Source: Akkermansia muciniphila (GTDB lineage Bacteria; Verrucomicrobiota; Verrucomicrobiia; Limisphaerales; UBA9464). From it: DNA of 37,942 nucleotides. The stretch spans positions 1 to 37,942 of the forward strand of contig CAMASJ010000006.1 in NCBI GenBank assembly GCA_945860685.1, in the 5' to 3' direction. The notes under the pieces were generated by a model. That model saw only the letters and a list, made by a program, of their open reading frames with translations, was not told where the DNA came from and did not search any database. Positions 14,825 through 24,180 of the stretch are shown in pieces; the first letter of the stretch is position 1; each line of letters begins with the position of its first letter. The position numbers and the translations under genes were made by a program.

Positions 14825-16351
14825 TCAGTGGGACAGTGCGGCGACGGGTTCGGCCGCCGTGGTGGCCGGGGGGCGGGTGGCGGACTTCACGATTTCCCGC
14901 GCCACGGGTTCGATGCGGGTGCTGAGGATGCCCGGGGCGACGCCGAACAGGAGCAGGGCGCCGACGAGGAGGGCGAGCGGCAGGCGTCGCCACCATCCGG
15001 TGTCCTCGACCTTGGCCAATTCCGGGCGTTCCTCGCCGTAGAGGACGGCGCGGAGGGCGCGGAGCATGTACACGCCGCCGAGGATGAGTCCGCTCCAGGC
15101 GGCCGCGAGGACCACCCACGGCAGGGACTTCCAGGAGCCGAAGAGGACGGTGGCCTCGCCGGCGAAGTTCGCGAAGCCCGGGAGGCCGCAGCCGGCCATG
15201 AAGGCCATCACCAGCATCGTGCCGAACACCGGCATGCGCTTGAGCAGGCCGCCGAGGCGGGTCATGTCGACGGTGCCGGTCTGGGATTCGAGATAGCCGC
15301 TGAGGGCGAAGCTCAGGGCGGCCAGCAACGCGTGGGCGACCATCACGATGACGGTGCCGGTGACGCCGATGACGGTGAGGCTGGCGATGCCGAGGAAGGC
15401 GAAGCCCATGTGGGCGAGGCTGGAGTTGCCGATGAGGAGGTTGAGGTCCTTTTGGCGGAGGGCGACGAAGCCGCAGTGGAGGAGGTTGCCGACGCAGAGC
15501 CAGGCGAGCACCGGGAGCCAAGTTGCGGCGCCCTCGGGCAGCAGCGGAAGGGCGACCCGGAGGATGGCATAGAGGCCGGCCTTCTTGAGGATGCCAGCGT
15601 GCATCATGGCGGTGGCGGTCGGGGCCGCGGCATAGCCACCCGGGGCCCAGGAATGGAACGGGAAGAGGCCGACCAACGTGCCAAAGCCGAAGAGCAGCAG
15701 GGCGAAGATCCAGATCTGGGAGGTCGGGCTGAGCGGGTTGGCGGCCAAGGCGGCCTTGAGCGCGAGGACGTCGAAGGTCTTCGCACCGGTCGCCACATGG
15801 AGGGCGATGAGTCCGGCGAGGGCGGCGAGCGCGCCGAGGGTCAGGTAGAGCGTGATGCGGAACGCCTGGTAGGTCTTGTCCTCACCGCGTCCCCAGACGC
15901 CGATCATGATGAACGTCGGCACCAGGGCGAGTTCGTTGAAGAAGTAGAAGAACAGCAGGTCGTGCGAAGCGAAGGCGCCGAGGGCGCCGGCGATGACGAG
16001 GAGCAGCAGGACGTAGAAGAGCTTCGGGTTGCGCTCGATGTTCCAGGAGGCGAGGACGGAGGCAAAACCGACGAGGCCGGTGACGAGCAGGAGGCCGATG
16101 TTCAGGCCGTCGGCGCCGACATGGTAGGCGAGCTCGAGGGTGCCGACATGGATCCAAGGCACGGTGGACTCGAACTGGAGGCCTTCCTGTCCCGGGTGGA
16201 ATCCGAAGAAGGCGAGGACGGCGAGCCACGCGGTGAGGCCGGAGCCGACCACGGCGAGGGCGCGGACGACGACCCGGTAGTTGCCGGGCACCAGGAGGAC
16301 CAGCAACGCCGTGAACAGCGGGGTCAGGATGAGCGGTGTGAGGGAGGCCAT
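14825..16351 (-). CDS. nuoM: NADH-quinone oxidoreductase subunit M
   Basis: This antiporter-like proton-pumping subunit of complex I (508 aa) has about 14 membrane helices. The family blocks LFFYFFNELALVPTFIMIGV (with the channel Glu), LFGFGTLVGLFPFHSWAPGG, ATAMMHAGILKKAGLYAILR and KDLNLLIGNSSLAHMGFAFL are all present. The start is one base after the nuoL stop, so translation is almost certainly coupled. The C-terminus ends in a short Ala/Thr-rich tail. Confidence 0.96.
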   Translation of the reverse strand: MASLTPLILTPLFTALLVLLVPGNYRVVVRALAVVGSGLTAWLAVLAFFGFHPGQEGLQFESTVPWIHVGTLELAYHVGADGLNIGLLLVTGLVGFASVLASWNIERNPKLFYVLLLLVIAGALGAFASHDLLFFYFFNELALVPTFIMIGVWGRGEDKTYQAFRITLYLTLGALAALAGLIALHVATGAKTFDVLALKAALAANPLSPTSQIWIFALLLFGFGTLVGLFPFHSWAPGGYAAAPTATAMMHAGILKKAGLYAILRVALPLLPEGAATWLPVLAWLCVGNLLHCGFVALRQKDLNLLIGNSSLAHMGFAFLGIASLTVIGVTGTVIVMVAHALLAALSFALSGYLESQTGTVDMTRLGGLLKRMPVFGTMLVMAFMAGCGLPGFANFAGEATVLFGSWKSLPWVVLAAAWSGLILGGVYMLRALRAVLYGEERPELAKVEDTGWWRRLPLALLVGALLLFGVAPGILSTRIEPVAREIVKSATRPPATTAAEPVAALSH

Positions 16352-16352
16352 G

Positions 16353-18302
16353 TTACTTCCGGGCGAGGAGGACGACGAGGACGACGCCCACGGTGAAGAG
16401 GAAGGCGTAGGTCTGGATGCTGCCGGTCTGGGCGAGGCGGAGGGCGCGGCCGGTGAGGTCGACGGCGCCGGTCAGGCCGCGGACGAACAGTCCGGCGACC
16501 AGCCAGCGGTCGACCCAGTCGGCGACGTGCGAGGCGAGGTTGTGCAGCGGGATGAAGACCGACTCGTAGATCTCGTCGAAGTAGAAGCGGTTGCGCATCG
16601 CGCGGGACAGGAGTCCGAGGCGGGCCGGCAGGGGATCCTTCTCGGCCTTCCAGTAGAGGGAGAACGCGAGGGAGAAGCCGAACAACGCCGCCCCGAAGCC
16701 GAAGAACGCGGCGATGGGGTTGTGGTTGAACGGGCCGAAGAGGATGTCGCCGCCATGGCCATGGAATTCGGGACGGAACTGGCGGGTGAGGTACTCGCCG
16801 ATCGGCAGCCAGGCGACCGCAACGCTCGGGATGGCGAGGGTGACCAGCGGCCACTTCATGCTGCCCGGGGACTCGTGCGCGTGGTCCGCAGACCCGCTGC
16901 GGGCGCCGCCGAAGAAGGTCACGAGCAGCAGCCGGCTCATGTAGAAGGTGGTCAGGACAGTGACCAGGACGCCGACGCCGAACAGGACCGGATTCGACTC
17001 CAGGGCGGTCGCGAGGATCTCGTCCTTGGAATAGAACCCGCTGAAGGGCGGGAGACCCGCGAGGGCGGCGGTCCCGATGAGGAAGGTCCAGAACGTGACC
17101 GGCATCTTCGCTCGGAGGCCACCCATCTTCCAGATGTCCTGCTCATGGTGGCAGGCGTGGATGACCGAGCCGGCGCCGAGGAAGAGCATGGCCTTGAAGA
17201 AGGCGTGGGTGACGAGGTGGTACATCGAGGCGGACGGATCGCCGTGCTTCGCGCCGAGACCGACGGCCATGACCATCAGACCGAGCTGGGAGAGGGTGGA
17301 GTAGGCGAGGATGCGCTTGATGTCGTTCTGCTGGACCGCGATGACGGCGGCGAGCAGGGCGGTGAAGGCGCCGATGAACGAGAGGATCGTCGCCGCGGAA
17401 AGTCCGCCGAGGAAGCCGAGGGCCGCGGGCCAGCCGGGGGCGGCGGTGTAGATGAAGAAGACGCGGCAGAGCATGTAGACGCCGGCCGCCACCATGGTGG
17501 CGGCGTGGATCAGCGCGGAGACCGGGGTCGGGCCTTCCATGGCGTCGGGCAACCAGACATGGAGCGGGAACTGGGCGCTCTTGCCCATGGCACCCATGAA
17601 CACGAGGAGACCGGCGATGCCGGCCATGGTGCCCAGGGCGGCGGGGTTCTCGACCAGCTTGGCCTTGGCCGCGGCGAAGTCGACGGTGCCCAAGGCGGAC
17701 CAGACGACGAGGATGCCGAGCATGAAGCCGAAGTCGCCGATGCGGTTCGTGAGGAACGCCTTCTTCGAGGCGTCCGCTGCGGCGGGCCGTCCGTACCAGA
17801 ATCCGATGAGCAGGTAGGACGAGACGCCGACGAGTTCCCAGAAGAGGAACATCATCACGAAGTTGTCGGCGAGCACGATGCCGAGCATCGAGAACACGAA
17901 GAGGCTGAGGCTGGAGAAGAAGCGCGGATAGGAGGCGTCTTCATGCATGTAGCCGGTGGAGTAGATCATCACCAGCGAGGCCACGCCGGTGACCACGAGC
18001 AGCATCAGCAGCGAGAGGCCGTCGAGGTGCAGTCCGATGCGGACGTCGAGTCCCTCGACGGGCAGCCAGCGGAAAGGCGTGCAGTCCGCGGAGGAGCCGC
18101 CGAAGGCGAAGAGCAGGACGACGCTGAGAAGGAAGGAAAGGACGACTCCGCTGATGTTGAAGAGGGCGGAGAGCGTGCGGTCCTTGCGGATGAGCAGGGT
18201 GGTGCCCGCGGCCATGACCAGGGGGATGAGCAGGACCATCCAGGCGAGATCCTGGAGGGTGGACCCGGAGCCTGCGGCGTGTTGGGCGACGGCGTGTTCC
18301 AT
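16353..18302 (-). CDS. nuoL: NADH-quinone oxidoreductase subunit L
   Basis: This is the largest antiporter-like subunit of complex I (649 aa). It forms the distal proton channel and, through its long C-terminal lateral helix, clamps NuoM and NuoN. Typical blocks are FFLF-type helices around MMFLFWELVGVSSYLLIGFW, FPLHVWLPDAMEGPTPVSAL, IHAATMVAAGVYMLCRVFFI, NDIKRILAYSTLSQLGLMVM and FFKAMLFLGAGSVIHA. The C-terminal part (NRFYFDEIYESVFIPLHNLA onward) corresponds to the lateral-helix region. The start is 8 bp after nuoK. The length is in the normal range. Confidence 0.96.
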   Translation of the reverse strand: MEHAVAQHAAGSGSTLQDLAWMVLLIPLVMAAGTTLLIRKDRTLSALFNISGVVLSFLLSVVLLFAFGGSSADCTPFRWLPVEGLDVRIGLHLDGLSLLMLLVVTGVASLVMIYSTGYMHEDASYPRFFSSLSLFVFSMLGIVLADNFVMMFLFWELVGVSSYLLIGFWYGRPAAADASKKAFLTNRIGDFGFMLGILVVWSALGTVDFAAAKAKLVENPAALGTMAGIAGLLVFMGAMGKSAQFPLHVWLPDAMEGPTPVSALIHAATMVAAGVYMLCRVFFIYTAAPGWPAALGFLGGLSAATILSFIGAFTALLAAVIAVQQNDIKRILAYSTLSQLGLMVMAVGLGAKHGDPSASMYHLVTHAFFKAMLFLGAGSVIHACHHEQDIWKMGGLRAKMPVTFWTFLIGTAALAGLPPFSGFYSKDEILATALESNPVLFGVGVLVTVLTTFYMSRLLLVTFFGGARSGSADHAHESPGSMKWPLVTLAIPSVAVAWLPIGEYLTRQFRPEFHGHGGDILFGPFNHNPIAAFFGFGAALFGFSLAFSLYWKAEKDPLPARLGLLSRAMRNRFYFDEIYESVFIPLHNLASHVADWVDRWLVAGLFVRGLTGAVDLTGRALRLAQTGSIQTYAFLFTVGVVLVVLLARK

Positions 18303-18310
18303 TCGAGCGG

Positions 18311-18616
18311 TCAGAGTTTGAGGGTGGTGAGGTCCTCGACATGCGCCGTCTGGCGCTTGCGGTACAGGGCCACGATGAGGGCGAGACCGACGGCGACCTC
18401 GGCGGCGGCGACGGTGATGATGAAGAAGACCATCACCTGGCCGTCGAGGTTCGCGTTGTAGCGCGAGAACGCCACGAGGGAGAGGTTGGCGGCGTTGAGC
18501 ATCAGCTCGAGACCCATGAAGATCACGAGGAGGTTGCGACGCACGACCACGCCGAGCAGGCCGAGGCTGAAGAGCAGCCCGCTGACGATCAGGTAGTGTT
18601 GGAGGCCGACGTTCAT
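18311..18616 (-). CDS. nuoK: NADH-quinone oxidoreductase subunit K
   Basis: This small complex I membrane subunit (101 aa, three helices) has the usual start [20 protein letters not shown], the conserved channel glutamate in [20 protein letters not shown] and the second glutamate in [19 protein letters not shown]. The track ORF begins at 18778, but the true start is the ATG at 18616, which gives the standard family length. The gap to nuoJ is 28 bp. Confidence 0.95.
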   Translation of the reverse strand: MNVGLQHYLIVSGLLFSLGLLGVVVRRNLLVIFMGLELMLNAANLSLVAFSRYNANLDGQVMVFFIITVAAAEVAVGLALIVALYRKRQTAHVEDLTTLKL

Positions 18617-18644
18617 GGAAGGTTGCTGGGTCCGGTCCGGACGG

Positions 18645-19160
18645 TCACTTGAGGTCCTTCTTGCTGAGCAGGATGACCCCGACCATGGCCACGAGGAGCA
18701 GGACGGAGAGGATCTCGAAGGGGAGGAGCCAGTGGTTGAAGAGCACCTTGCCGAGCTCGGCGGTGTCGCCGACGGCAAGCCGGGTCTGGCCGGCGGGGGA
18801 GCCGGGCTTGGCCGAGAGGGCGGACACGGTGAGGATGCCGAGCAGGGCGGCGACGGCGACCGACCCGACGCCGACCGTGAAGGTCTTCAGGCGGCGGCGT
18901 TCCTCCTCCTTGATGTCGAGGAGCATGATGACGAAGAGGAAGAGCACCATCACGGCGCCGGCGTAGACGAGCACCTGGACGGCGGCGAGGAAGAAGGCGT
19001 GCAGGAGCAGGTAGAGTCCGGCGAGCGAGATGATCGTCAGCACCAAAAACATGGCGCTGGTGACCGGGTTGCGGCTGACCGGGTTCGCGACAGTGAGGAA
19101 GCCGAACAGCAGTGCCATCCCGGCGAAGGCGAAGAAGAGGAGGTCGGTGAACTGGGGCAT
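18645..19160 (-). CDS. nuoJ: NADH-quinone oxidoreductase subunit J
   Basis: This complex I membrane subunit (171 aa) has five predicted helices. It starts [20 protein letters not shown] at 19160; the track's earlier start overlaps nuoI in another frame. The conserved third helix [20 protein letters not shown], with its pi-bulge region linked to coupling, is present, followed by a charged loop ([11 protein letters not shown]) and the last helices ([20 protein letters not shown]). The gap to nuoI is 19 bp. Confidence 0.94.
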   Translation of the reverse strand: MPQFTDLLFFAFAGMALLFGFLTVANPVSRNPVTSAMFLVLTIISLAGLYLLLHAFFLAAVQVLVYAGAVMVLFLFVIMLLDIKEEERRRLKTFTVGVGSVAVAALLGILTVSALSAKPGSPAGQTRLAVGDTAELGKVLFNHWLLPFEILSVLLLVAMVGVILLSKKDLK

Positions 19161-19179
19161 GTGGGTGTTCTCCTGGGCG

Positions 19180-19749
19180 TCACCGGGTCTGGACCGGGAA
19201 GGTCTCCTGCGCCTCGGCCTCCTCCAGCTTGTGCTTCCACTTCTGGATGCCGCCATGGGTGCCGCCGAGCTTCAGCAGCTTCTCCTTGTTGAAGACCATC
19301 TCGGTGCGGGACTCGCCGGTGAGCGAATAGTCCTTCTGGAGGAAGATCGCCTCCTCCGGGCAGACCTCCTGGCACATGCCACAGAAGATGCAGCGGAGCA
19401 TGTTGATCTCGAATTCCTTCGGCATCTTCTCCGCGTTGCGGCGGTCGGCGGGCTGTCCCTCGGCGCCGGGAGGCGTGATGCGGATGGCCTTGGGCGGGCA
19501 GACGAACTCGCAGAGCTGGCAGCTGACGCACTTGGTCGCGCCGTCCTGGTCCTTCACCAGGTAAGGGGCGCCGCGGTAGCCCTCGGGGACGACCCAGCGT
19601 TCCTCGGGATACTGCATGGTGACGGACTTGCCCTTGAAGACGGTGTCCGCGAAGTGCTTCGCGGTGACCTTGAGTCCGCCGAGGATGGCCGGCAGGTAGG
19701 TGCGCTCGTAGAAGGTGAGCGGGGAGCGGTCGACGACTTTGGTGCTCAT
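19180..19749 (-). CDS. nuoI: NADH-quinone oxidoreductase subunit I (two 4Fe-4S clusters)
   Basis: This ferredoxin-like peripheral subunit (189 aa) carries clusters N6a and N6b, which pass electrons toward N2. Two motifs CVSCQLCEFVCPP (Cys74, 77, 80, 84) and CIFCGMCQEVCPE (Cys120, 123, 126, 130) provide all eight ligands. The N-terminus has the amphipathic segment that lies on the membrane arm, and the C-terminal tail (WKHKLEEAEAQE) is somewhat extended and charged. It starts 17 bp after nuoH. Confidence 0.96.
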   Translation of the reverse strand: MSTKVVDRSPLTFYERTYLPAILGGLKVTAKHFADTVFKGKSVTMQYPEERWVVPEGYRGAPYLVKDQDGATKCVSCQLCEFVCPPKAIRITPPGAEGQPADRRNAEKMPKEFEINMLRCIFCGMCQEVCPEEAIFLQKDYSLTGESRTEMVFNKEKLLKLGGTHGGIQKWKHKLEEAEAQETFPVQTR

Positions 19750-19766
19750 GGGCGGGAATAGGGGGT

Positions 19767-20846
19767 TCAGAGGGCCACGACCACGGCGGTGAGGAGGATG
19801 TTGGCGAGGGCGACCGGGATGAAGCGGCGCCAGCCGATGTCCATGAGCTGGTCGTAGCGGAAGCGCGGAAGCATCCAGCGCACCCAGATGAACACGATCA
19901 TGAACACGGCCATCTTGGCGAGGAACACGCCGATGTGGAGAAGGCCGACGAGGATCGACGAGGAGGGCGTGCTGAGCAGCGTGCCGGGCAGGGTCCAGCC
20001 GCCGCAGAAGAGGGTCACCATCATCGCCGACGAGGCGATCATATTCGCGTACTCGCCGAGGAAGAAGAGGGCGAACTTCATCGAGCTGTACTCAGTGTGG
20101 TAGCCGCCCACGAGTTCGGTCTCGGACTCGGGAAGGTCGAAAGGCAGGCGGTTGGTCTCGGCGAAGGCCGCGATCAGGAAGATCACGAAGGCGACCGGCT
20201 GCTTGAGGATCATCCAGCCGTGGTCGGCCTGGTATTTAACGATGTCGCCGAGGTTGAGGCTCTCGGTGAGCAGGAAGATGGGGACCACGCTCAAGCCCAT
20301 TGCGATCTCGTAGGAGATCATCTGGGCGCTGGACCGGATGCCGCCGAGGAACGGGTACTTCGAGTTCGAGGCGTAGCCGGCGAGGACGATGCCGTACACG
20401 CCGAGCGAGACGATTCCGAAGGTGTAGAGGATGCCGACGTTGAGGTCGGCGATGACCATCTTCTCGGAGCCGAGCGTCGAGCCGAACGGAATCACCGCCA
20501 CGGTCATGAGCGCCGGGATCACGGTTATGGCCGGGGCGAGCCAGAAGTAGACCTTGCGGACGTAGTTCGGCGTGAAGTCCTCCTTGAGCATGAACTTCAG
20601 GCCGTCGGCCATCGGCTGGAAGATGCCGAGGCGGACCAGGAAGGGTCCGATGACCGGGATGTAGTCGACGAAGAAGGGCGAGGTGCGGTTCGGACCGACT
20701 CGGTCCTGGATCCACGCCGAGACCTTGCGCTCGACGAGCACCGCGTAGGCGACGCCGGTCATGACCACGCCGAAGACCACGAGGATCTTCAGCGCGCTGA
20801 AGAGGACGAACTGGGTCGTCGGGCTGAGGTACTGGAGGGATTCCAT
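19767..20846 (-). CDS. nuoH: NADH-quinone oxidoreductase subunit H
   Basis: This membrane subunit (359 aa, eight helices) lines the quinone cavity and links the peripheral arm to the pumps. Diagnostic blocks are LVERKVSAWIQDRVGPNRTS near residue 35, FTPNYVRKVYFWLAPAI, GIVLAGYASNSKYPFLGGIR, SSAQMISYEIAMGLSVVPIF and the acidic quinone-site loop AFAETNRLPFDLPESETELV with GGYHTEYSSMKFALFFLGEY. It starts 7 bp after nuoG. Confidence 0.97.
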   Translation of the reverse strand: MESLQYLSPTTQFVLFSALKILVVFGVVMTGVAYAVLVERKVSAWIQDRVGPNRTSPFFVDYIPVIGPFLVRLGIFQPMADGLKFMLKEDFTPNYVRKVYFWLAPAITVIPALMTVAVIPFGSTLGSEKMVIADLNVGILYTFGIVSLGVYGIVLAGYASNSKYPFLGGIRSSAQMISYEIAMGLSVVPIFLLTESLNLGDIVKYQADHGWMILKQPVAFVIFLIAAFAETNRLPFDLPESETELVGGYHTEYSSMKFALFFLGEYANMIASSAMMVTLFCGGWTLPGTLLSTPSSSILVGLLHIGVFLAKMAVFMIVFIWVRWMLPRFRYDQLMDIGWRRFIPVALANILLTAVVVAL

Positions 20847-20853
20847 GGCGGGG

Positions 20854-22575
20854 CTAGATCTTCACGTCGACGCCGGTGTCGCCGATCTTCGCCCATTCGA
20901 GTCCGGCGAACGCCGGGACCTCGCGGGCCATCTGGTTGAAAAGGCCCTCGATGGTCGAGTAGCCGTTCTGTCCGGTCACGCCGTGCACGAGCTCGTGCAG
21001 GAACTCCCACTCGGGGCGGGCGTCGCCGGGGGCCTCGACGGCCTTCATGAACTTCTGCAGGCGCCCCTTCACGTTGACGAAGGTGCCCCGCTTCTCCGCG
21101 TGGGCGGCGCCCGGAAGGAGGTGGGTCGCCAGGGCGGTGGTCGCGTTGGGCAGGATGTCGCTGACGAACAGCGTCTCGAGCTTTGCGAGGGTCGCGGCCG
21201 GGATGCCGTGCTTCGTGACGTCCTCGCCGAAGACGACGAGCGTCTTCACGGTTCCGGCCTCGATGGCGGCGGCGATCTCCGGGATCCGGATGCCGGCCTC
21301 GGTGAACGAGATTCCGGTGAGGCGCGCGCCGTTGGAATTAGGGTTGCGGTCGGCGGCGACCAGCAGGCGGTCGGCCTCGCCTTCGCGGGCGACGGAATCG
21401 GTCGTGGCACCGGTCCTCGCGGCGAGCTTCTTCAGCAGGTACAGCTCCTCGGTGGTCTGCCGGGAGGAGGCGACGACCGCGACGCTGCCCGCCGGGGCCT
21501 TGGAGAGGCGGACGGTGAGGTCCTGCAGGGCGGCGGACCAGGTGGAACGGGTCCCGCGGACGAGCACCTCACGGAGCCGGTCGGCCCGGCCGATCCACTT
21601 GTAGTTCAGGCGGCCGGAATCGCACATCCACGGGCCGTTGACCGCGTCGTTCTCGCGCGGTTCGTAGCAGTGCACGACCCCCTCGCGGGAGCCGATGGTG
21701 ATGTTGCAGCCGGTGCCGCAGGAGGTGCAGACGCTCTTGGATTCCTTGAGGAACCAGACGCGCATCTTGAAGCGGAAATCCTTCGACGTGAGCGCGCCTA
21801 CCGGACAGAGGTCGACGGTGTTGAGCGTGTAGTTGTTGTCGAACTTCCCGGTCTCGAACGCGCTGATGGTGTTGTAGGAACCGCGGTTGACGATGCCGAG
21901 GGCGTCGTCGCCGGCGATGTCCTTGGAGAAGCGGATGCAGCGGGTGCAGAGCACGCAGCGCTCGTCGTCGAGCACGATGCGGGGTCCGAGGTCGACCGCC
22001 TTGGGCTTGTGGACCTTGGCCTCGACGAAGCGGCTTCCGGCCTGTCCGTGCTGGACCGAGTACTCTTGGAGCTTGCACTCGCCGGCCTGGTCGCAGATGG
22101 GGCAGTCCAGCGGGTGGTTGATGAGCAGCGATTCCAACACCGCCTCGCGCATCTGCAGGGTGGCCTTGGAATCGGCGTAGATCTCCATGCCCGGGGAGAT
22201 CGGCGTGGCGCAGGCGATGGCGCCGCGGGGGGTGCCGGGTTCGTAGGGCAGGACCGACTTGGCGATCTTCGGGGAGCCGTCCTCGTTCAGGACGGGCTTC
22301 CGGGTCGCGGGATCCATCATCGGCGTGCCGAACTCGACGAGGCACATGCGGCAATTGCCGGCGACGGGCAGCTTGTCGTGGTAGCAGTAGTGCGGGATGT
22401 CCACGCCGGCGCAACGGGCGGCCTGGAGCATCGTCGCCGGCTGGGGCTTGCCCTGCCAGTCGGGGTGGGTCTTCGGCACCTGGACGGTCTTGCCGTTGAC
22501 CTTGACGGTCATGGTCTCGACCGGAGGCGGGGCCTGTGGTGCGGGGGCCGGAGCGGGTTGGGCGGGGGCGGACAT
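20854..22575 (-). CDS. nuoG: NADH-quinone oxidoreductase subunit G, short form
   Basis: This is the iron-sulfur subunit of the NADH module. The start at 22575 (MSAPAQPAPAPAPQ) gives 573 aa. Residues 1-20 are a Pro/Ala linker. A 2Fe-2S ferredoxin domain follows with Cys64, 75, 78 and 122. His154/Cys158/161/167 are ligands for N5 and Cys207/210/213/257 for N4. CTSCGTGC with Cys283, 286, 290 and 318 (C-x2-C-x3-C-x27-C) matches the extra N7 cluster. The molybdopterin-like domain after it is much shorter than in the roughly 780-910-aa NuoG proteins of Thermus or E. coli, and lacks recognisable cofactor motifs. The gap to nuoF is 8 bp. Confidence 0.93.
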   Translation of the reverse strand: MSAPAQPAPAPAPQAPPPVETMTVKVNGKTVQVPKTHPDWQGKPQPATMLQAARCAGVDIPHYCYHDKLPVAGNCRMCLVEFGTPMMDPATRKPVLNEDGSPKIAKSVLPYEPGTPRGAIACATPISPGMEIYADSKATLQMREAVLESLLINHPLDCPICDQAGECKLQEYSVQHGQAGSRFVEAKVHKPKAVDLGPRIVLDDERCVLCTRCIRFSKDIAGDDALGIVNRGSYNTISAFETGKFDNNYTLNTVDLCPVGALTSKDFRFKMRVWFLKESKSVCTSCGTGCNITIGSREGVVHCYEPRENDAVNGPWMCDSGRLNYKWIGRADRLREVLVRGTRSTWSAALQDLTVRLSKAPAGSVAVVASSRQTTEELYLLKKLAARTGATTDSVAREGEADRLLVAADRNPNSNGARLTGISFTEAGIRIPEIAAAIEAGTVKTLVVFGEDVTKHGIPAATLAKLETLFVSDILPNATTALATHLLPGAAHAEKRGTFVNVKGRLQKFMKAVEAPGDARPEWEFLHELVHGVTGQNGYSTIEGLFNQMAREVPAFAGLEWAKIGDTGVDVKI

Positions 22576-22583
22576 CGCGGAAA

Positions 22584-24017
22584 TCAGTGATGGTTGGGGC
22601 TGGCGGCCATCTTGACGCCGTGCACGGGGCCGGCGCCTTGGGCGCGGGCGGCCTCGTCGGCGGCTCCCTTGGCCTCGAACTCGTCGCGGAACTTCTTCAC
22701 GAAGCTGAGCACTGGCCAGGAGGCGGCCTCGCCGAAGGCGCAGATCGTCCGTCCCTGGATGTTCTGGGCGATGTGGGAGAGGTAGTCGGCGTCCGCCTTG
22801 CGTCCCTCGCCGTGGGCGAGACGGTGGGTCGCCTTGGCCAGCCACAGCGCGCCCTCACGGCACGGGGTGCATTGGCCGCAGCTCTCATGCGCGTAGAACT
22901 CGGACAGGTTGCCGAGCGTCTCGACCATGCTCCGGGAATCGTCGAGCACGATCACCGCGCTCGAACCGGACATCGTTCCGGCCTGCTGCAGGGAATCGAA
23001 GTCGTACGGGAGATCCAGCAGCGGGACGTCGACCTTGGCCATCTGGCCGTCGGCGCCCTTGCGGTTCAGTTTGAAGACTTCGCCGGCCTTCAGGACCTTG
23101 GAGGAGGAACCGCCGGGGATGATCGCCTTGAGCGTGCGTCCGGGGCGCAGGCCGCCGCCGAAGTTCGCGTCGTGGATCAGCTCGCCGAGGGTGACCTTGC
23201 CGACCTGGATCTCGTAGTAGCCGGGGCGCATCACGTCGCCGCTCAGGCTCACGATGCGGGTGCCGGTGTTGTTCGGCGTGCCCAGCTTCGCGTACTCGGC
23301 CGCACCCATGTTCACGATGTGGGTCACGTGGCAGAGCGTCTCCACGTTGTTCACGATCGTCGGGCACATGTAGAGCCCGAGGACGGCGGGGAAGTAGGGC
23401 GGCTTGATGCGGGGATAGGCCCGCTTGCCCTCGAGCGACTCGATGAGGCCGGTCTCCTCGCCGCAGATGTAGGCTCCGGCGCCGCGATGGACGTGGATCT
23501 CGAGGTCGAAGCCGGTGCCGAGGATGTTCTTGCCGAGGAAGCCGTTCTCGCGGGCCTCCTTGAGGGCCTGGTTCAACAGGCGCGCGCCTTCGGGCATCTC
23601 GCCGCGGATGTAGATGTAGGCCAGCTTCACGTCGTTGGCCCAGCACGAGATGATCATGCCCTCGACCAGCTGGTGCGGGTCCTTGTGGATGATCTGGCGG
23701 TCCTTGAACGTGCCCGGCTCGGACTCGTCGGCATTGCAGATCAGGTAGATCGGCTTGCCGCTGCGGCGGTCGACGAAGCTCCACTTGAGCCCGGCGGAGA
23801 AGCCGGCGCCGCCGCGGCCCCGGAGACCGGAGGCCTTGACGTCCTCGCGGACGACTTCCTGCGGAGAGAGCTTCTTGCCCTCGGCGAGTTCACGCACCGG
23901 CGTGGCGAGCGCTTTCTTCAGGCCCGCGTATCCGCCATGACGCAGGTAGCACGCGATGTCCGGGGTGTAGCCCAGCTCGTCGATGTGCTTCGTGATCAGT
24001 TTGAATTGTTCCGGCAT
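22584..24017 (-). CDS. nuoF: NADH-quinone oxidoreductase subunit F (FMN, NADH, 4Fe-4S)
   Basis: This subunit (477 aa) oxidises NADH with FMN and passes electrons to cluster N3. The nucleotide/FMN-binding motif is RGRGGAGFSAGLKW (66-79), followed by YLICNADESEPGTFKDR, GAYICGEETGLIESLEG and PRIKPPYFP. N3 ligands are Cys380, 383 and 386 (SCGQCTPCREG) and Cys426 (TICAFGEAASWP). About 30 Ala-rich residues extend past the usual end. It is separated from nuoE by 163 bp holding a tRNA gene on the opposite strand, so it may have its own promoter; a TAGAAT (-10-like) lies at 24040-24045 on the minus strand, without a good -35. Confidence 0.96.
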   Translation of the reverse strand: MPEQFKLITKHIDELGYTPDIACYLRHGGYAGLKKALATPVRELAEGKKLSPQEVVREDVKASGLRGRGGAGFSAGLKWSFVDRRSGKPIYLICNADESEPGTFKDRQIIHKDPHQLVEGMIISCWANDVKLAYIYIRGEMPEGARLLNQALKEARENGFLGKNILGTGFDLEIHVHRGAGAYICGEETGLIESLEGKRAYPRIKPPYFPAVLGLYMCPTIVNNVETLCHVTHIVNMGAAEYAKLGTPNNTGTRIVSLSGDVMRPGYYEIQVGKVTLGELIHDANFGGGLRPGRTLKAIIPGGSSSKVLKAGEVFKLNRKGADGQMAKVDVPLLDLPYDFDSLQQAGTMSGSSAVIVLDDSRSMVETLGNLSEFYAHESCGQCTPCREGALWLAKATHRLAHGEGRKADADYLSHIAQNIQGRTICAFGEAASWPVLSFVKKFRDEFEAKGAADEAARAQGAGPVHGVKMAASPNHH

Positions 24018-24025
24018 GGCAGTGC

Positions 24026-24053
24026 TTGACTGTGTGACGATTCTACCTAGCTT
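24026..24053 (+). promoter_or_regulatory. Candidate promoter of tRNA-Gln, overlapping a possible nuoF promoter
   Basis: On the plus strand, TTGACT (24026-24031, five of six matches to the -35 consensus), 16 bases, then TAGCTT (24048-24053, weak -10) would start transcription about 12 bases before the tRNA. On the minus strand, TAGAAT (24040-24045, five of six to the -10 consensus) lies in the same spacer and would serve nuoF, but its -35 region is poor. The two signals face each other and could not both be occupied. Confidence 0.4.
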
Positions 24054-24071
24054 CTCCCGCGCTTACCGGCC

Positions 24072-24145
24072 TGCCCGATGGTGTAATGGTAGCACAACAG
24101 TCTCTGAATCTGTTTGTCATGGTTCGAATCCATGTCGGGCAACCA
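24072..24145 (+). tRNA. tRNA-Gln (anticodon CTG), CCA end encoded
   Basis: A complete cloverleaf can be drawn: acceptor TGCCCGA paired perfectly with TCGGGCA, a D-stem GTG/CAC with GG in the loop (AATGGTAG), anticodon stem ACAGT/TCTGT with a U-U at the last pair, loop CTCTGAA giving anticodon CTG, a 4-nt variable loop, T-arm CATGG-TTCGAAT-CCATG, discriminator A, and CCA. The U-purine start and the CTG anticodon identify glutamine. It is encoded on the plus strand inside the minus-strand nuo operon, between nuoE and nuoF. Confidence 0.95.
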
Positions 24146-24180
24146 CCTCAAAAGGCCGGATTTCCAAGCGAAGCTCCCCT

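Noticed and set aside
16281-18461. 726-aa plus-strand ORF
   Set aside because: It is antisense to nuoL and nuoK; its composition (Glu, Gly, Asp, His) is that of a reversed membrane-protein gene, with no recognisable family.
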